NCBI RefSeq assembly: GCF_900109145.1
Contig: NZ_FNYY01000013.1
Span: forward strand, 1 to 64,000
Source of the DNA: Marinovum algicola
GTDB lineage: Bacteria > Pseudomonadota > Alphaproteobacteria > Rhodobacterales > Rhodobacteraceae
Direction: 5' to 3'
Length of the DNA stretch: 64,000 bases
The translations under genes and the position numbers were made by a program. Below the pieces are notes generated by a model. It saw nothing but the letters and a program-made list of their open reading frames with translations, searched no databases and was not told where the DNA came from. Below, piece by piece: positions 52,023 through 60,239 of the stretch; positions within the stretch are counted from its first letter, which is position 1, and every line of letters begins with the position of its first letter.

Positions 52023-52991
52023 TTACTTGAGGTGGTCCGGCACGGTCAGGCCGATTTCCTCGTAGTAGCGGATCGCGCCGGGATGCAGCGGGCTGGTTGC
52101 ATATTGCAGTGTGAGCTCCGGCAGGTTCAGCCCTTTGACCGTCGGAAAGGCGGCGGCCTGTTCCGGCATGTTCTCCATCACCGCCTTGGTCAGATCATAG
52201 GCGGTCTGGTCGTCGAGGCCGGGGCGGGCCGAAACGCCGATCATGAAGCCCCAGGCAGTGTAGGGCCCGGAATTCTCCATTTCGCCGCCCGGCATCTCGA
52301 CAATCGAAAGCTCGGGCAGGGTTTCGCGGATCTTCGCCTCCTGGTCGTCGGACACACCCAGCACCTGAAGCGGGGTGAAGGCGGCAATGTCGGTGGTCAG
52401 CGCGTCGAAGGAGGTGCCGACGGCGCTTTTGACAAACCCTTCCGAGCGGTCGTCCTTGATGGCATTGGCCTGCTCGCCGTTGGTGCCGCGCACCCAGTCG
52501 GGGGTGATCTCGAGCAGATCGAAGACCTCGAGCGCCGTCGCCTCGGTCGAGGACCCGCGCATGCCGGGGCCGAATTTCTGGCCGGCAAGCGCGGCCAGCT
52601 CGGTGATGCCGGAATCGCGGCGCACCACGACGTTCTGCGGGGCCAGCGAATAGGCCCAAAGCAGTTTCGATTCGACCGGCCGGCCGTCAAAGGATTTGAC
52701 GCCGTTATAGGCGTGATAGAGCGTCGAGGTGGTGATCAGGCCGATATCGAGCTGGTCGCGCGCCATCCGTTTCAGGTTGTCGACCGTGGCGCCGGTTTCC
52801 ACCACCGAGGCCTGATAGGTCTCGGGGTAGGCGGTGTTCACGATTTTCGCCAACGAGGCAAAATAGGCGTAATGCGCGCTTTGCGAGTTGGTGGCGCCAA
52901 AGGCCAGCCGGGTTTCGGCCTGCGCCGGAGCCGCAACGGCCAGAGCGGAAAGCGCCATGGCAGCGCCGGTGACAAAAGTATGCAAATTCAT
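52023..52991 (-). CDS. TAXI-family TRAP transporter solute receptor
   Basis: Periplasmic binding protein of 322 residues with signal peptide MNLHTFVTGAAMALSALAVAAPAQA, cleaved before ETRLAF. TAXI-type features are LAFGATNSQSAHYAYFASLAKIVNTAYPETYQASVVETGATVDNLKRM near the N-terminus and RDQLDIGLITTSTLYHAYNG. It is upstream of its permease and downstream of the LacI gene. A TGAAA-N3-TTTCA palindrome lies 99 bp upstream. Ligand unknown; TAXI receptors often bind organic acids. Confidence 0.88.
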   Translation of the reverse strand: MNLHTFVTGAAMALSALAVAAPAQAETRLAFGATNSQSAHYAYFASLAKIVNTAYPETYQASVVETGATVDNLKRMARDQLDIGLITTSTLYHAYNGVKSFDGRPVESKLLWAYSLAPQNVVVRRDSGITELAALAGQKFGPGMRGSSTEATALEVFDLLEITPDWVRGTNGEQANAIKDDRSEGFVKSAVGTSFDALTTDIAAFTPLQVLGVSDDQEAKIRETLPELSIVEMPGGEMENSGPYTAWGFMIGVSARPGLDDQTAYDLTKAVMENMPEQAAAFPTVKGLNLPELTLQYATSPLHPGAIRYYEEIGLTVPDHLK

Positions 52992-53089
52992 TGCAATCCT
53001 CCCAAGAATTCATGATCTGCCCACCAATCGGGCGTATCGGGAGGAGAAGGCACAGATCGCAGCGGCTTCGCAACTCTTGCCGCGTGCAA

Positions 53090-53102
53090 TGAAAAATTTT
53101 CA
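53090..53102. promoter_or_regulatory. LacI operator candidate before the TAXI-TRAP genes
   Basis: TGAAAAATTTTCA, a 13-bp palindrome of the TGAAA-N3-TTTCA type, begins right beside the lacI stop codon and lies 99 bp upstream of the TAXI receptor start. It matches the site before the HisD-like gene at 11 or more positions. Confidence 0.6.
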
Positions 53103-54083
53103 CTATCCGCTTTCGCGGCTTTGCAGCTCGCCTTGCAGGATTCGGATATCGCCGGCGCCACTGGCGACATCGGCGCTCAGGATGATATCGACCGCCTGTC
53201 CCAGCATCCGCTTCACTGGCTGGCGGATGGTGGTCAGCCGATAGGATTCCCACGACGCCATCGGGATGTCGTCAAAGCCGATCACCGCCAGTTCCTGGGG
53301 CACCGCGACGCCCTTGATCCGGGCGGCATCCAGCACCGCGATGGCCATGATGTCATTGGCGCAGAACACCGCGTCAGGCAAGGGGCGCAGCGCCAGAAGG
53401 TCCTGCGCGGCGGCATAGGCCTGTTGATAATCGTATCCGCCGTCGAATTGACGGGCGATCTCGCGGCCGGCCTCTTCCAGATGGTCGCGAAATCCACGCA
53501 TCCGTTCGAGATGGGTAGAGGTGTCGCGCCGCCCGCCGATAAAGGCAATGCGCTGGCGCCCGCCGGCCAGAAAACGCGCGGCAACCTGCTTGGCGCCGCC
53601 GTAATTGTCGCAACAGACCGCCATCATGCTGCTGTCGGATTGCACGCGGTTGAGCAGCACCGCCGGAATGCCGTTCTCGCGGCAGGCGCGGGCCAGGCGC
53701 GAGGTCATGGTCGAACTGGCCAGGATCACGCCTTCGGTGCGGAAATCCAGAACCTGCCGGATCACCGTGTCGACGTCTTCGGCCGAGGGCACCACATGCA
53801 TGATCGCCTTGAGCCCGCGTTCGGGCAACTGCCGGGTCAGTTCGTCGATGGCAACGGGATAAAACGGATTGTGCATCTCGCTCACCACCATGGCGATGGT
53901 GTTGGTGGCCTGGGTGGCCAGAACCTTGTCGACGCTGCTGATGTAGCCAAGCTTGCCGGCGGCGGCAAAGATCGCCTTGCGCTTGTCATCGGCAATCGCG
54001 CCATCGGCGCGATAGGCCCGCGACACGGCAGAGACGGAAACCCCGGCGAGGGCGGCGACATCCTTGGCGGTGACTTTTTTCAT
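53103..54083 (-). CDS. LacI-family transcriptional regulator
   Basis: A 326-residue regulator from the ATG at 54083 (an open extension to 54131 lacks family sequence). The DNA-binding helix-turn-helix is VTAKDVAALAGVSVSAVSRAYRADGAIADDKR (about 3-34), followed by hinge helix and periplasmic-binding-type ligand domain. Palindromes at 53090, 49932 and, before its own start, 54115 suggest it controls the TAXI-TRAP transporter, the HisD/SDR genes and itself. The effector is probably the transported compound. Confidence 0.88.
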   Translation of the reverse strand: MKKVTAKDVAALAGVSVSAVSRAYRADGAIADDKRKAIFAAAGKLGYISSVDKVLATQATNTIAMVVSEMHNPFYPVAIDELTRQLPERGLKAIMHVVPSAEDVDTVIRQVLDFRTEGVILASSTMTSRLARACRENGIPAVLLNRVQSDSSMMAVCCDNYGGAKQVAARFLAGGRQRIAFIGGRRDTSTHLERMRGFRDHLEEAGREIARQFDGGYDYQQAYAAAQDLLALRPLPDAVFCANDIMAIAVLDAARIKGVAVPQELAVIGFDDIPMASWESYRLTTIRQPVKRMLGQAVDIILSADVASGAGDIRILQGELQSRESG

Positions 54084-54114
54084 GCGGCGCTTGTAACCGC
54101 ATCTTTCGGACGAG

Positions 54115-54127
54115 CGAAACATTTTCA
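54115..54127. promoter_or_regulatory. Autoregulatory LacI operator candidate
   Basis: CGAAACATTTTCA differs by a single outer base from the TGAAA-N3-TTTCA palindrome at the other two promoters and lies 32 bp upstream of the lacI start codon. This placement fits autorepression. Confidence 0.45.
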
Positions 54128-54185
54128 TCACCAGGGCGGAAAGTCTTCATCCGGCGAGCACATCTAGGACCGTAGCAGGCCGCAC

Positions 54186-54210
54186 TTGCACCGCTTGCAA
54201 AAAACTTGCA
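54186..54210. promoter_or_regulatory. Triple CTTGCA repeat before the second lacI gene
   Basis: CTTGCA is repeated three times, with TTGCA at 54186-54190, 54195-54199 and 54206-54210. The same motif is clustered before the next operon (55331-55419), so the regulator at 54281 probably binds both regions. Confidence 0.5.
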
Positions 54211-54280
54211 TCACCCGAAGTTTCGGCAGAAAACGGGGCAGGGCGACCGGGTCGCCGTGAGTTCAGTCAGGAGAGCGGTT

Positions 54281-55312
54281 GTGCGGCAGTCCAGGGTCAG
54301 ACAGGAAGACATCGCCCGCGCGGTGGGTGTTTCGGTTTCCACCGTGTCACGGGTGTTGTCGGGCGCACCTGGGATCAGCCCGGCGACGGCGGAAAAGGTC
54401 ATGCGCGCCGCCGCCGATCTTGGCACGCCTGTCACCGGCCCGACGGGCGGCCCCGGCAGTGCCGTTGCGGCCCACAAGATGCAGCGGGCGCTGCTGTTTC
54501 TCAATCAGGTCGATATCAACACCGGCTCCGGCTCGATCTATCATTTCGTGATTACCGGGATTCAGAAAGCCGCGAAGAAAGCCGGTCTGCCGATCGAACT
54601 GGCGCTGCTGGGCGACGATGGAGAGATCCCGGAAAAGATCCTCGGAGGCCCGGAAACCGGCGTGCTCTTTGCCGGTGTCGATCCCTGTCACAATGTAAGT
54701 GAACGCCTGAAAAACAAGGGGCATCCCACGGTTATCGTCAACGGGCTCGATCCGACGATGCGCCATGACCAGGTTGCGCCGAACAATTTTTTCGGCGGGC
54801 AACTGGCGGCGCAATATCTGGTTTCGATGGGCCATCGCCGCATTCTGCACCTTGGCACCCGGCGGCGCTGGACCCTCAGCGCCCGGACCGACGGGTTTCG
54901 CGCCGGCATCGACGGCGCGGATGTGGCGGGGCTGAAATGCGACAACATCGAATTGCCCAATGTGACTGAACATGCTGCCAGGGTCACCCTGAACGATCTG
55001 CTGGAGAGCGGCGATTTTGCCTATTCGGCGGTCTTCTGTGCGGCTGACAATGTCGCGCTGACGGCAATGCAGGAATTGCGGATGCGCGGAATCGAGGTGC
55101 CGCGGCAGGTTTCGCTGCTGGGGTTCAACGGTTTGCCGGTGGCGGAACTGTCCTCGCCGCTGCTCAGCACGCTTGCGGTGGACTGGGAATTTCTTGGTGC
55201 GGAATCGATTCGCATACTCGCATTGCGGAGCCTGGAGCCGCTTCGACCGACCCAGCAAATTCAGACACAGGTCGTGCTGCACCGCGGTGAATCCGTAATC
55301 GAGGCAAATTAG
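54281..55312 (+). CDS. LacI-family transcriptional regulator (second)
   Basis: A 343-residue regulator from the GTG at 54281, chosen because AGGAG lies 8 bases upstream; a TTG at 54206 in the same frame overlaps a CTTGCA repeat and is less likely. The helix-turn-helix is VRQEDIARAVGVSVSTVSRVLSGAPGISPATAEKVMRAAADLG (about 6-48), followed by the periplasmic-binding ligand domain. It diverges from the first LacI gene, and the ABC/2-hydroxyacid dehydrogenase operon follows 132 bp downstream with matching operator-like sites. Confidence 0.87.
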   Translation: MRQSRVRQEDIARAVGVSVSTVSRVLSGAPGISPATAEKVMRAAADLGTPVTGPTGGPGSAVAAHKMQRALLFLNQVDINTGSGSIYHFVITGIQKAAKKAGLPIELALLGDDGEIPEKILGGPETGVLFAGVDPCHNVSERLKNKGHPTVIVNGLDPTMRHDQVAPNNFFGGQLAAQYLVSMGHRRILHLGTRRRWTLSARTDGFRAGIDGADVAGLKCDNIELPNVTEHAARVTLNDLLESGDFAYSAVFCAADNVALTAMQELRMRGIEVPRQVSLLGFNGLPVAELSSPLLSTLAVDWEFLGAESIRILALRSLEPLRPTQQIQTQVVLHRGESVIEAN

Positions 55313-55330
55313 CGACACAAAATCAAAGAG

Positions 55331-55419
55331 TTGCAATGCTCGGCGAGTTTTGTGCAAATTTCTTGCAGATGGACCGCAAAACTTGCGCAATAATGCAAGT
55401 CGTGCAAATATCCTTGCAA
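55331..55419. promoter_or_regulatory. Operator array of TTGCA/TGCAA sites before the ABC operon
   Basis: Inverted pairs are TGCAA-N5-TTGCA (55353-55367), ACTTGC-N8-GCAAGT (55381-55400) and TGCAA-N6-TTGCA (55403-55418); a single TTGCAA is at 55331-55336. The pattern shares its half site with the triple repeat before the lacI gene. The high density in only 90 bp suggests cooperative binding by the LacI regulator, controlling the operon starting at 55445. Confidence 0.6.
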
Positions 55420-55444
55420 TGGCAGGAACCGCAAGGAGAGCCGA

Positions 55445-56467
55445 ATGCGCTTCACATCTCTAATTCAGCTGTCGCCGGCCGAGTTCGACATCCACTTTCC
55501 CGCCCCGTGCTGCACCGAGGCGCGCACACGGCTGGGCCGGCTGACCGAGCTGTTGCAGGCGGATCCGGTGCCGGATCTGCGCCGCCCCGAGATGGCGGCG
55601 CTGTTACCCCAGGTCGATATCCTGGTGACCGGCTGGAAATCGCACCCGGTGGACGCCGAGCTGCGCCAGCGGATGCCACGGCTCAAGCTGATCGCGCATC
55701 TCGCCGGCACCGTGAAAGGCGTGCTGACCCAGGGCGTGGCCAGCTCGGGGCTGCGCGTCGTCAGCGCGGCCGAGGCCAATGCCAAGCCGGTGGCGGAATT
55801 CACCCTGGCGCATATCCTGCTGCATCTGAAGCGGGTGGCGGACTGGCGCAGCCTCTACCGCGAGAAACGGTCTCGGATCGACACCCGCAACACCCGGTTC
55901 GGCGGCCCGCTGGGCAATGCCGGCCGCACCGTCGGCATCATCGGCGCCTCGCGCATCGGGCGGCGGGTGGCCGAGGACCTGCGCCGGCACGGCGTCTCGG
56001 TATTGCTGCACGATCCTTTTGTCAGCGCCGAAACCGCCGCCTCTTTCGGCGCGAAGAAGGTCGAGATGGCCGTGCTGTTGCGGCGCAGCGACGTGGTCAG
56101 CCTGCACCAGCCGTTGTTGCCGACAACCGAACGCAGCTTTGGCGAGGCTGAATTTGCCCGGATGCGCGACGGCGCGCTTCTGATCAATACCGCGCGCGGG
56201 CGGATCATCGACAGCGCTGCGCTCGAGGCGGCGATGTCGGGCGGCCGGCTTTTTGCGGTGCTCGACGTGACCGACCCGGAGCCGCTGCCCGACACCTCGC
56301 CGCTCTGGGACATGCCGAATGTGACGATCACCCCGCATATCGCCGGCTCCTTCGGCTGCGAGGTCTGCGCGATGACCGAACTGGTGCTGGACGATATCGG
56401 CCGGTTTACCCGCGACGAGCCGATGCAGAACGAGGTGGTCATCGCCGACTGGGAGCGGGTGGCATGA
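55445..56467 (+). CDS. D-isomer-specific 2-hydroxyacid dehydrogenase (second)
   Basis: A 340-residue NAD-dependent dehydrogenase. The cofactor motif is VGIIGASRIGRRVAEDLRRHG (about 159-179). Catalytic residues are Arg in LINTARGRIID (about 250), Glu in DVTDPEPLPDTSPLW (about 279) and His in ITPHIAGSFGCE (about 298). An AAGGAG precedes the ATG. It is the first gene of an operon with a TIM-barrel isomerase, an ABC transporter and a DUF2264 protein, and overlaps the isomerase by ATGA. Members of this set are often found in rhizobial and rhodobacterial sugar-acid loci; substrate unknown. Confidence 0.85.
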   Translation: MRFTSLIQLSPAEFDIHFPAPCCTEARTRLGRLTELLQADPVPDLRRPEMAALLPQVDILVTGWKSHPVDAELRQRMPRLKLIAHLAGTVKGVLTQGVASSGLRVVSAAEANAKPVAEFTLAHILLHLKRVADWRSLYREKRSRIDTRNTRFGGPLGNAGRTVGIIGASRIGRRVAEDLRRHGVSVLLHDPFVSAETAASFGAKKVEMAVLLRRSDVVSLHQPLLPTTERSFGEAEFARMRDGALLINTARGRIIDSAALEAAMSGGRLFAVLDVTDPEPLPDTSPLWDMPNVTITPHIAGSFGCEVCAMTELVLDDIGRFTRDEPMQNEVVIADWERVA

Positions 56468-57249
56468 TCCGCCCCGGTCTCTGCTCCGTCACCTTTCGGG
56501 CGTTGACGCCCGAGGCGGTGATCGATCTGGCGGCGCGCACCGGCGTCGCGGCAATCGAATGGGGCGGCGACACACATGTGCCGCCGGGCAATGCCGATCT
56601 GGCCGCGCGGGTGCGGGCGATCTGCGCGGAACGCGGCGTGCTGCCGGCCTCTTACGGCTCTTATGTGCGGGCCGGAACACCGGGGTGTTGCAAGGATTTC
56701 GATGCGGTGCTGGCCACGGCCGAAATCCTGGGCGCCGGCAATATCCGGGTCTGGGCCGGAACCGCACGGCGGGACGAGGCCGGGGAGGCGGCCTTTGCCG
56801 ACACGGCGAGAGACCTTGGCCAGATGGCGCGCGCCGCCGAAGCCCGGGGCATCACCGTCAGCGTCGAATACCACCGCAACTCGCTGACTGAAGAGGCCGA
56901 GGATGCGCGCGCCCTGATGCGGGCGGCGGATGACGACAACCTGTTCAGCTACTGGCAGCCGGTGCCGGGGCGGGGCCGGACACGCTGGCTCGAGGAGCTG
57001 CGGATGTTGCAGCCTTGGCTGGGGGATCTGCACGTCTTTCACTGGATCATGACCGAAACCGGCCAGCAGCGCCGGCCGCTGGCCGAGGGCCTCGCCGACT
57101 GGCACGCGCTTTTTGCCGCCTGGACGCCGGCGCCGCATTGGCCGCACCCCCGCACCGGCTTTCTCGAATTCGTGCGCGAGGACACGGCGGAGCAGTTTCG
57201 GGACGACATCGGGCACCTGCATGCGCTTTGCAGCCCCGGCGGGGGCTGA
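56464..57249 (+). CDS. Sugar phosphate isomerase/epimerase (xylose-isomerase-like TIM barrel)
   Basis: A 261-residue AP-endonuclease-2/xylose-isomerase-fold protein. Barrel motifs include VAAIEWGGDTHVPPG (Glu ligand, about 20-34), NIRVWAG, SVEYHRNSLTEE (Glu-Tyr-His, about 139-150) and LGDLHVFHWIM (His, about 190-200), consistent with a divalent-metal site. It overlaps the dehydrogenase stop by ATGA. Likely isomerises or epimerises a keto sugar or sugar acid produced in the same pathway. Confidence 0.8.
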   Translation: MIRPGLCSVTFRALTPEAVIDLAARTGVAAIEWGGDTHVPPGNADLAARVRAICAERGVLPASYGSYVRAGTPGCCKDFDAVLATAEILGAGNIRVWAGTARRDEAGEAAFADTARDLGQMARAAEARGITVSVEYHRNSLTEEAEDARALMRAADDDNLFSYWQPVPGRGRTRWLEELRMLQPWLGDLHVFHWIMTETGQQRRPLAEGLADWHALFAAWTPAPHWPHPRTGFLEFVREDTAEQFRDDIGHLHALCSPGGG

Positions 57250-57284
57250 GACGACATTACAGCAATCCATGGGAGGAGAGTTAC

Positions 57285-59174
57285 ATGCTGAATACGAGTT
57301 TCACGGGAATATCGATGGCCGCGCTGGTCGCGCTGGCCGGTCCGGCCTTTGGCCAGGACTACAGCCAGGCGCCGGACCTGAAGGCGGCGGTCGAGGCCGG
57401 AACTCTGGCGCCGGTTCAGGATCGCCTGCCGGCGAAACCGATGGTGGTGACACCGATGGAGGAGGTCGGCAGCTATGGCGGCACCTGGCGTTCGGCGCTC
57501 AAGGGCACCTATGACACCGGCTGGATCCGTCGCACCGTGGGGTATCAGCCGCTGGTGGCCTATGACTACGAATGGACCGAGGTCGTGCCCAATGTGGCCG
57601 AACGCTTCGAGGTCAACGACGATGCGACCGAGTTTACCTTCTACCTGCGCGAGGGCCACAAGTGGTCGGATGGCGAACCCTTTACCGCCGAAGACCTGAA
57701 ATTCGCCGTCGATGTGATGTCGAGCCCGGCTTATGGCGGGCGCAAGGCCAACGGTTTCGAGTGGAGCAAGATGCGCGGCGAGGTCATCGATCCGCTGACC
57801 TTCAAGCTGACCTTGAGTGATCCCAACGGGCTGTTTCTGGAGCGCATGGCCTCGGTCGAGGGGCAGTTCATCGTCAACGCGGCCAAGCATTATTGCGGCA
57901 AGTATTTCCCCGATGTCAGCCCCGATGCCAATGAGACCGCCAAGGCGGCGGGCTTCGACAGCTGGTCCCAGGCCATCGAGCAAAGCTGTTCCTTCAACTT
58001 TGTCGACGAAGAGCGCCCGCTGCTCTTTGCCTGGCGCCAGGTCACGCCTTATGACGGGCTGAACCAATTGATCGAATGGGAGCGCAATCCCTATTTCTTC
58101 AAGGTCGACACCGAGGGCCAGCAGCTGCCCTATATCGACAAGGTGCAGATGGTCCAGACCGAGAACGTCGAGGACATCGTGCTCAAGGTGGTCAATGGCG
58201 AGATCGATTTCTCCAATCGTCACTTCGCCACCGTGACCAACAAGCCGGTGATCTATGACGGTCAGGACGGCGGCGGCTATTCGCTGAAGGCCACAACCGA
58301 CGCGCGGATGAACCACGCAATCTTTCAGCTCAACCTGACCCATGACGACCCGGAAAAGCGCAAGCTCTACAACGAAAAGGACTTTCGCGCCGCGCTCTCG
58401 ATGGCGATGGACCGCGAAGAGATCATCGATGTGGTCTTTGCCGGCCAGGGCGAGCCCTATCAGGCCGCGCCGCGCCCCAGCTCGCAATTCTACAACGAGA
58501 CGCTGGCCAAGCAGTTCACCGACTACGATCCCGACGCTGCCAACGCTTTGCTGGACGGGCTGGGCCTGACCGAGCGCGACGGCGACGGCACCCGGCTGGG
58601 ATTTGACGGCGAACCGATCCGCATTCAGCTTTTCTCGCCGTCGGATCAGATCGAGTTCAACGACATCGCCCAGCTGATTGTCGAGCATTGGAAGGAAATC
58701 GGCATCGATCTGGACGCCCGCAACGCCGAGCGCAGCCTTGTCTACGAGCGGATCCAGAACAACACCCACGACATGCATGTCTGGTGGGGCGATGGCGGGC
58801 TGAACGACGCGCTGCTCGACCCGCGCTATTACTTTCCCTTCAATCTTGAATCCGCCTTCGCCGAGAAATGGGCGCAGTATTTCATGAACGATGGCAGCAA
58901 GCTGGCCGAAGCTCCCCCGGCCGCGGTCCAGACGCAGATGGACCTCTATATCGAGCTGATCGCCACGGCGGACAAGGCGAAGCAGAAAGAGCTGTTCGAC
59001 GAGATCCTGCAAATCGCGGCAGAGCAGTTCTATGTGATGGGCACCGTGCTTCCGGCTGATGGCTACGTGGTGGCCAATGCGCAGCTTGGTAACGTGCCGG
59101 AGGGGCAGGTCTATACCTGGATGTATCCGCAGCCCGGTCCGATGGAAACCGCGCAGCTCTTTTACAAGAAGTAA
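57285..59174 (+). CDS. Oligopeptide/oligosaccharide-type ABC substrate-binding protein (family 5)
   Basis: A 629-residue extracellular solute-binding protein with signal peptide MLNTSFTGISMAALVALAGPAFG, cleaved before QDY. The family-5 signature region includes TEFTFYLREGHKWSDGEPFTAEDLKFAVDVM (about 112-142) and RAALSMAMDREEIIDVVFAGQGEP (about 370-394). The ATG at 57285 follows GGGAGGAGAG. Large relatives in this position often import sugar-acid-containing oligosaccharides rather than peptides, and the neighbouring enzymes support this, though ligand identity is open. A stem-loop follows the gene. Confidence 0.88.
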   Translation: MLNTSFTGISMAALVALAGPAFGQDYSQAPDLKAAVEAGTLAPVQDRLPAKPMVVTPMEEVGSYGGTWRSALKGTYDTGWIRRTVGYQPLVAYDYEWTEVVPNVAERFEVNDDATEFTFYLREGHKWSDGEPFTAEDLKFAVDVMSSPAYGGRKANGFEWSKMRGEVIDPLTFKLTLSDPNGLFLERMASVEGQFIVNAAKHYCGKYFPDVSPDANETAKAAGFDSWSQAIEQSCSFNFVDEERPLLFAWRQVTPYDGLNQLIEWERNPYFFKVDTEGQQLPYIDKVQMVQTENVEDIVLKVVNGEIDFSNRHFATVTNKPVIYDGQDGGGYSLKATTDARMNHAIFQLNLTHDDPEKRKLYNEKDFRAALSMAMDREEIIDVVFAGQGEPYQAAPRPSSQFYNETLAKQFTDYDPDAANALLDGLGLTERDGDGTRLGFDGEPIRIQLFSPSDQIEFNDIAQLIVEHWKEIGIDLDARNAERSLVYERIQNNTHDMHVWWGDGGLNDALLDPRYYFPFNLESAFAEKWAQYFMNDGSKLAEAPPAAVQTQMDLYIELIATADKAKQKELFDEILQIAAEQFYVMGTVLPADGYVVANAQLGNVPEGQVYTWMYPQPGPMETAQLFYKK

Positions 59175-59181
59175 GCACAAC

Positions 59182-59207
59182 CGGGCGCGGGCAACCGTCC
59201 GCGCCCG
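59182..59207 (+). terminator. Intercistronic stem-loop after the binding-protein gene
   Basis: CGGGCGCGG (59182-59190) pairs perfectly with CCGCGCCCG (59199-59207) around an 8-base loop. It lies 8 bp after the binding-protein stop and has no T run, so it probably stabilises the upstream message and lowers permease expression, as in many ABC operons. Confidence 0.7.
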
Positions 59208-59240
59208 AACCATTGCGTATATCCAGGGGAGGAGACGCGC

Positions 59241-60239
59241 ATGTTGACCTATCTGGCCCGCAGGCTGGTGACGATGATCCTGACGCTTCTGGCCTTGTCG
59301 GTTGTCGTCTTCGTGGTGATCCAACTGCCGCCGGGCGATTTCGTGACATCCTACATCGCCAGCCTTTCGGCCGCCGGCGAAAGCGTCGATCAGGATACGA
59401 TCACCGCGCTGCGCGACCGCTACAAGCTGGATTCGCCGGTTCTGGTGCAATACTGGGCCTGGTTCTCGGAAATGCTGCGCGGCGATTTCGGCTACAGCTT
59501 CGAGATGCAGACCCCGGTGTCCGAGATCTTCTCGCAGCGCATCGGCATTTCGCTGGCCGTCGAACTGACCGCCGTGGTGGTCATGTGGGCGGTGTCGATC
59601 CCGATCGGCATCTATTCCGCGGTCAACCAGTATTCTCTGGGCGATTACGTCGCCACCGTGCTTGGCTTTCTCGGCCTCGCCATCCCCAACTTCCTGTTTG
59701 CGTTGGTCTTGATGTACATCTGTTACAACTGGTTCGGCGTGACCATCACCGGGCTGTTTTCGCCAGAATACATGAACGCCCGCTGGTCGCTTGACCGTTT
59801 CCTTGATTTCGCCAGCCACGTCTGGGCGCCGATCCTGGTAATTTCCACCGCCGGCGCGGCGCAACTGGTGCGGGTGCTGCGCGCCAACCTGCTCGACGAG
59901 TTGAACAAACCCTATGTGCTGACCGCCCGCGCCAAGGGGCTGACCCGGCGGCGGCTGATTTGGCGCTACCCGGTGCGCGTGGCGATGAATCCGCTGGTCT
60001 CGACCATCGGCTGGGTGCTGCCGACGGTGATCTCGTCGTCCTTCGTGACCGCCATCGTGCTGAACCTGCCGACGCTCTCGCCGATCCTGCTGCGCGCGCT
60101 CTTGAGCCAGGACATGTACCTTGCCGGCGCGCTGATCATGTTCATGGGGCTGCTGACGCTTGTGGGCACCCTGATTTCCGATCTTCTGCTGGCCTGGATC
60201 GATCCGCGCATCCGGCTTGGCATGGTGGGAGCCAATTGA
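59241..60239 (+). CDS. ABC transporter permease (DppB/OppB-like)
   Basis: A 332-residue inner-membrane permease beginning MLTYLARRLVTMILTLLALSVVVFVVIQLPPGDF, the standard OppB opening. Coupling loop near LDELNKPYVLTARAKGLTRRRLIWRYPVRVAMNP (about 218-251). The ATG is preceded by GGGGAGGAG and its stop overlaps the next permease start by ATGA. It partners with the OppC-like protein. Confidence 0.9.
   Translation: MLTYLARRLVTMILTLLALSVVVFVVIQLPPGDFVTSYIASLSAAGESVDQDTITALRDRYKLDSPVLVQYWAWFSEMLRGDFGYSFEMQTPVSEIFSQRIGISLAVELTAVVVMWAVSIPIGIYSAVNQYSLGDYVATVLGFLGLAIPNFLFALVLMYICYNWFGVTITGLFSPEYMNARWSLDRFLDFASHVWAPILVISTAGAAQLVRVLRANLLDELNKPYVLTARAKGLTRRRLIWRYPVRVAMNPLVSTIGWVLPTVISSSFVTAIVLNLPTLSPILLRALLSQDMYLAGALIMFMGLLTLVGTLISDLLLAWIDPRIRLGMVGAN

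Noticed and set aside
50034-53015. 993-codon open frame on the plus strand
   Set aside because: It is the exact antisense of the TRAP fused permease and TAXI receptor, is rich in His/Arg/Gln/Gly as expected for GC-rich antisense frames, and has no recognisable domain.
57039-59864. 941-codon open frame on the minus strand
   Set aside because: Antisense to the family-5 binding protein and OppB-like genes; composition and lack of domains mark it as a shadow.
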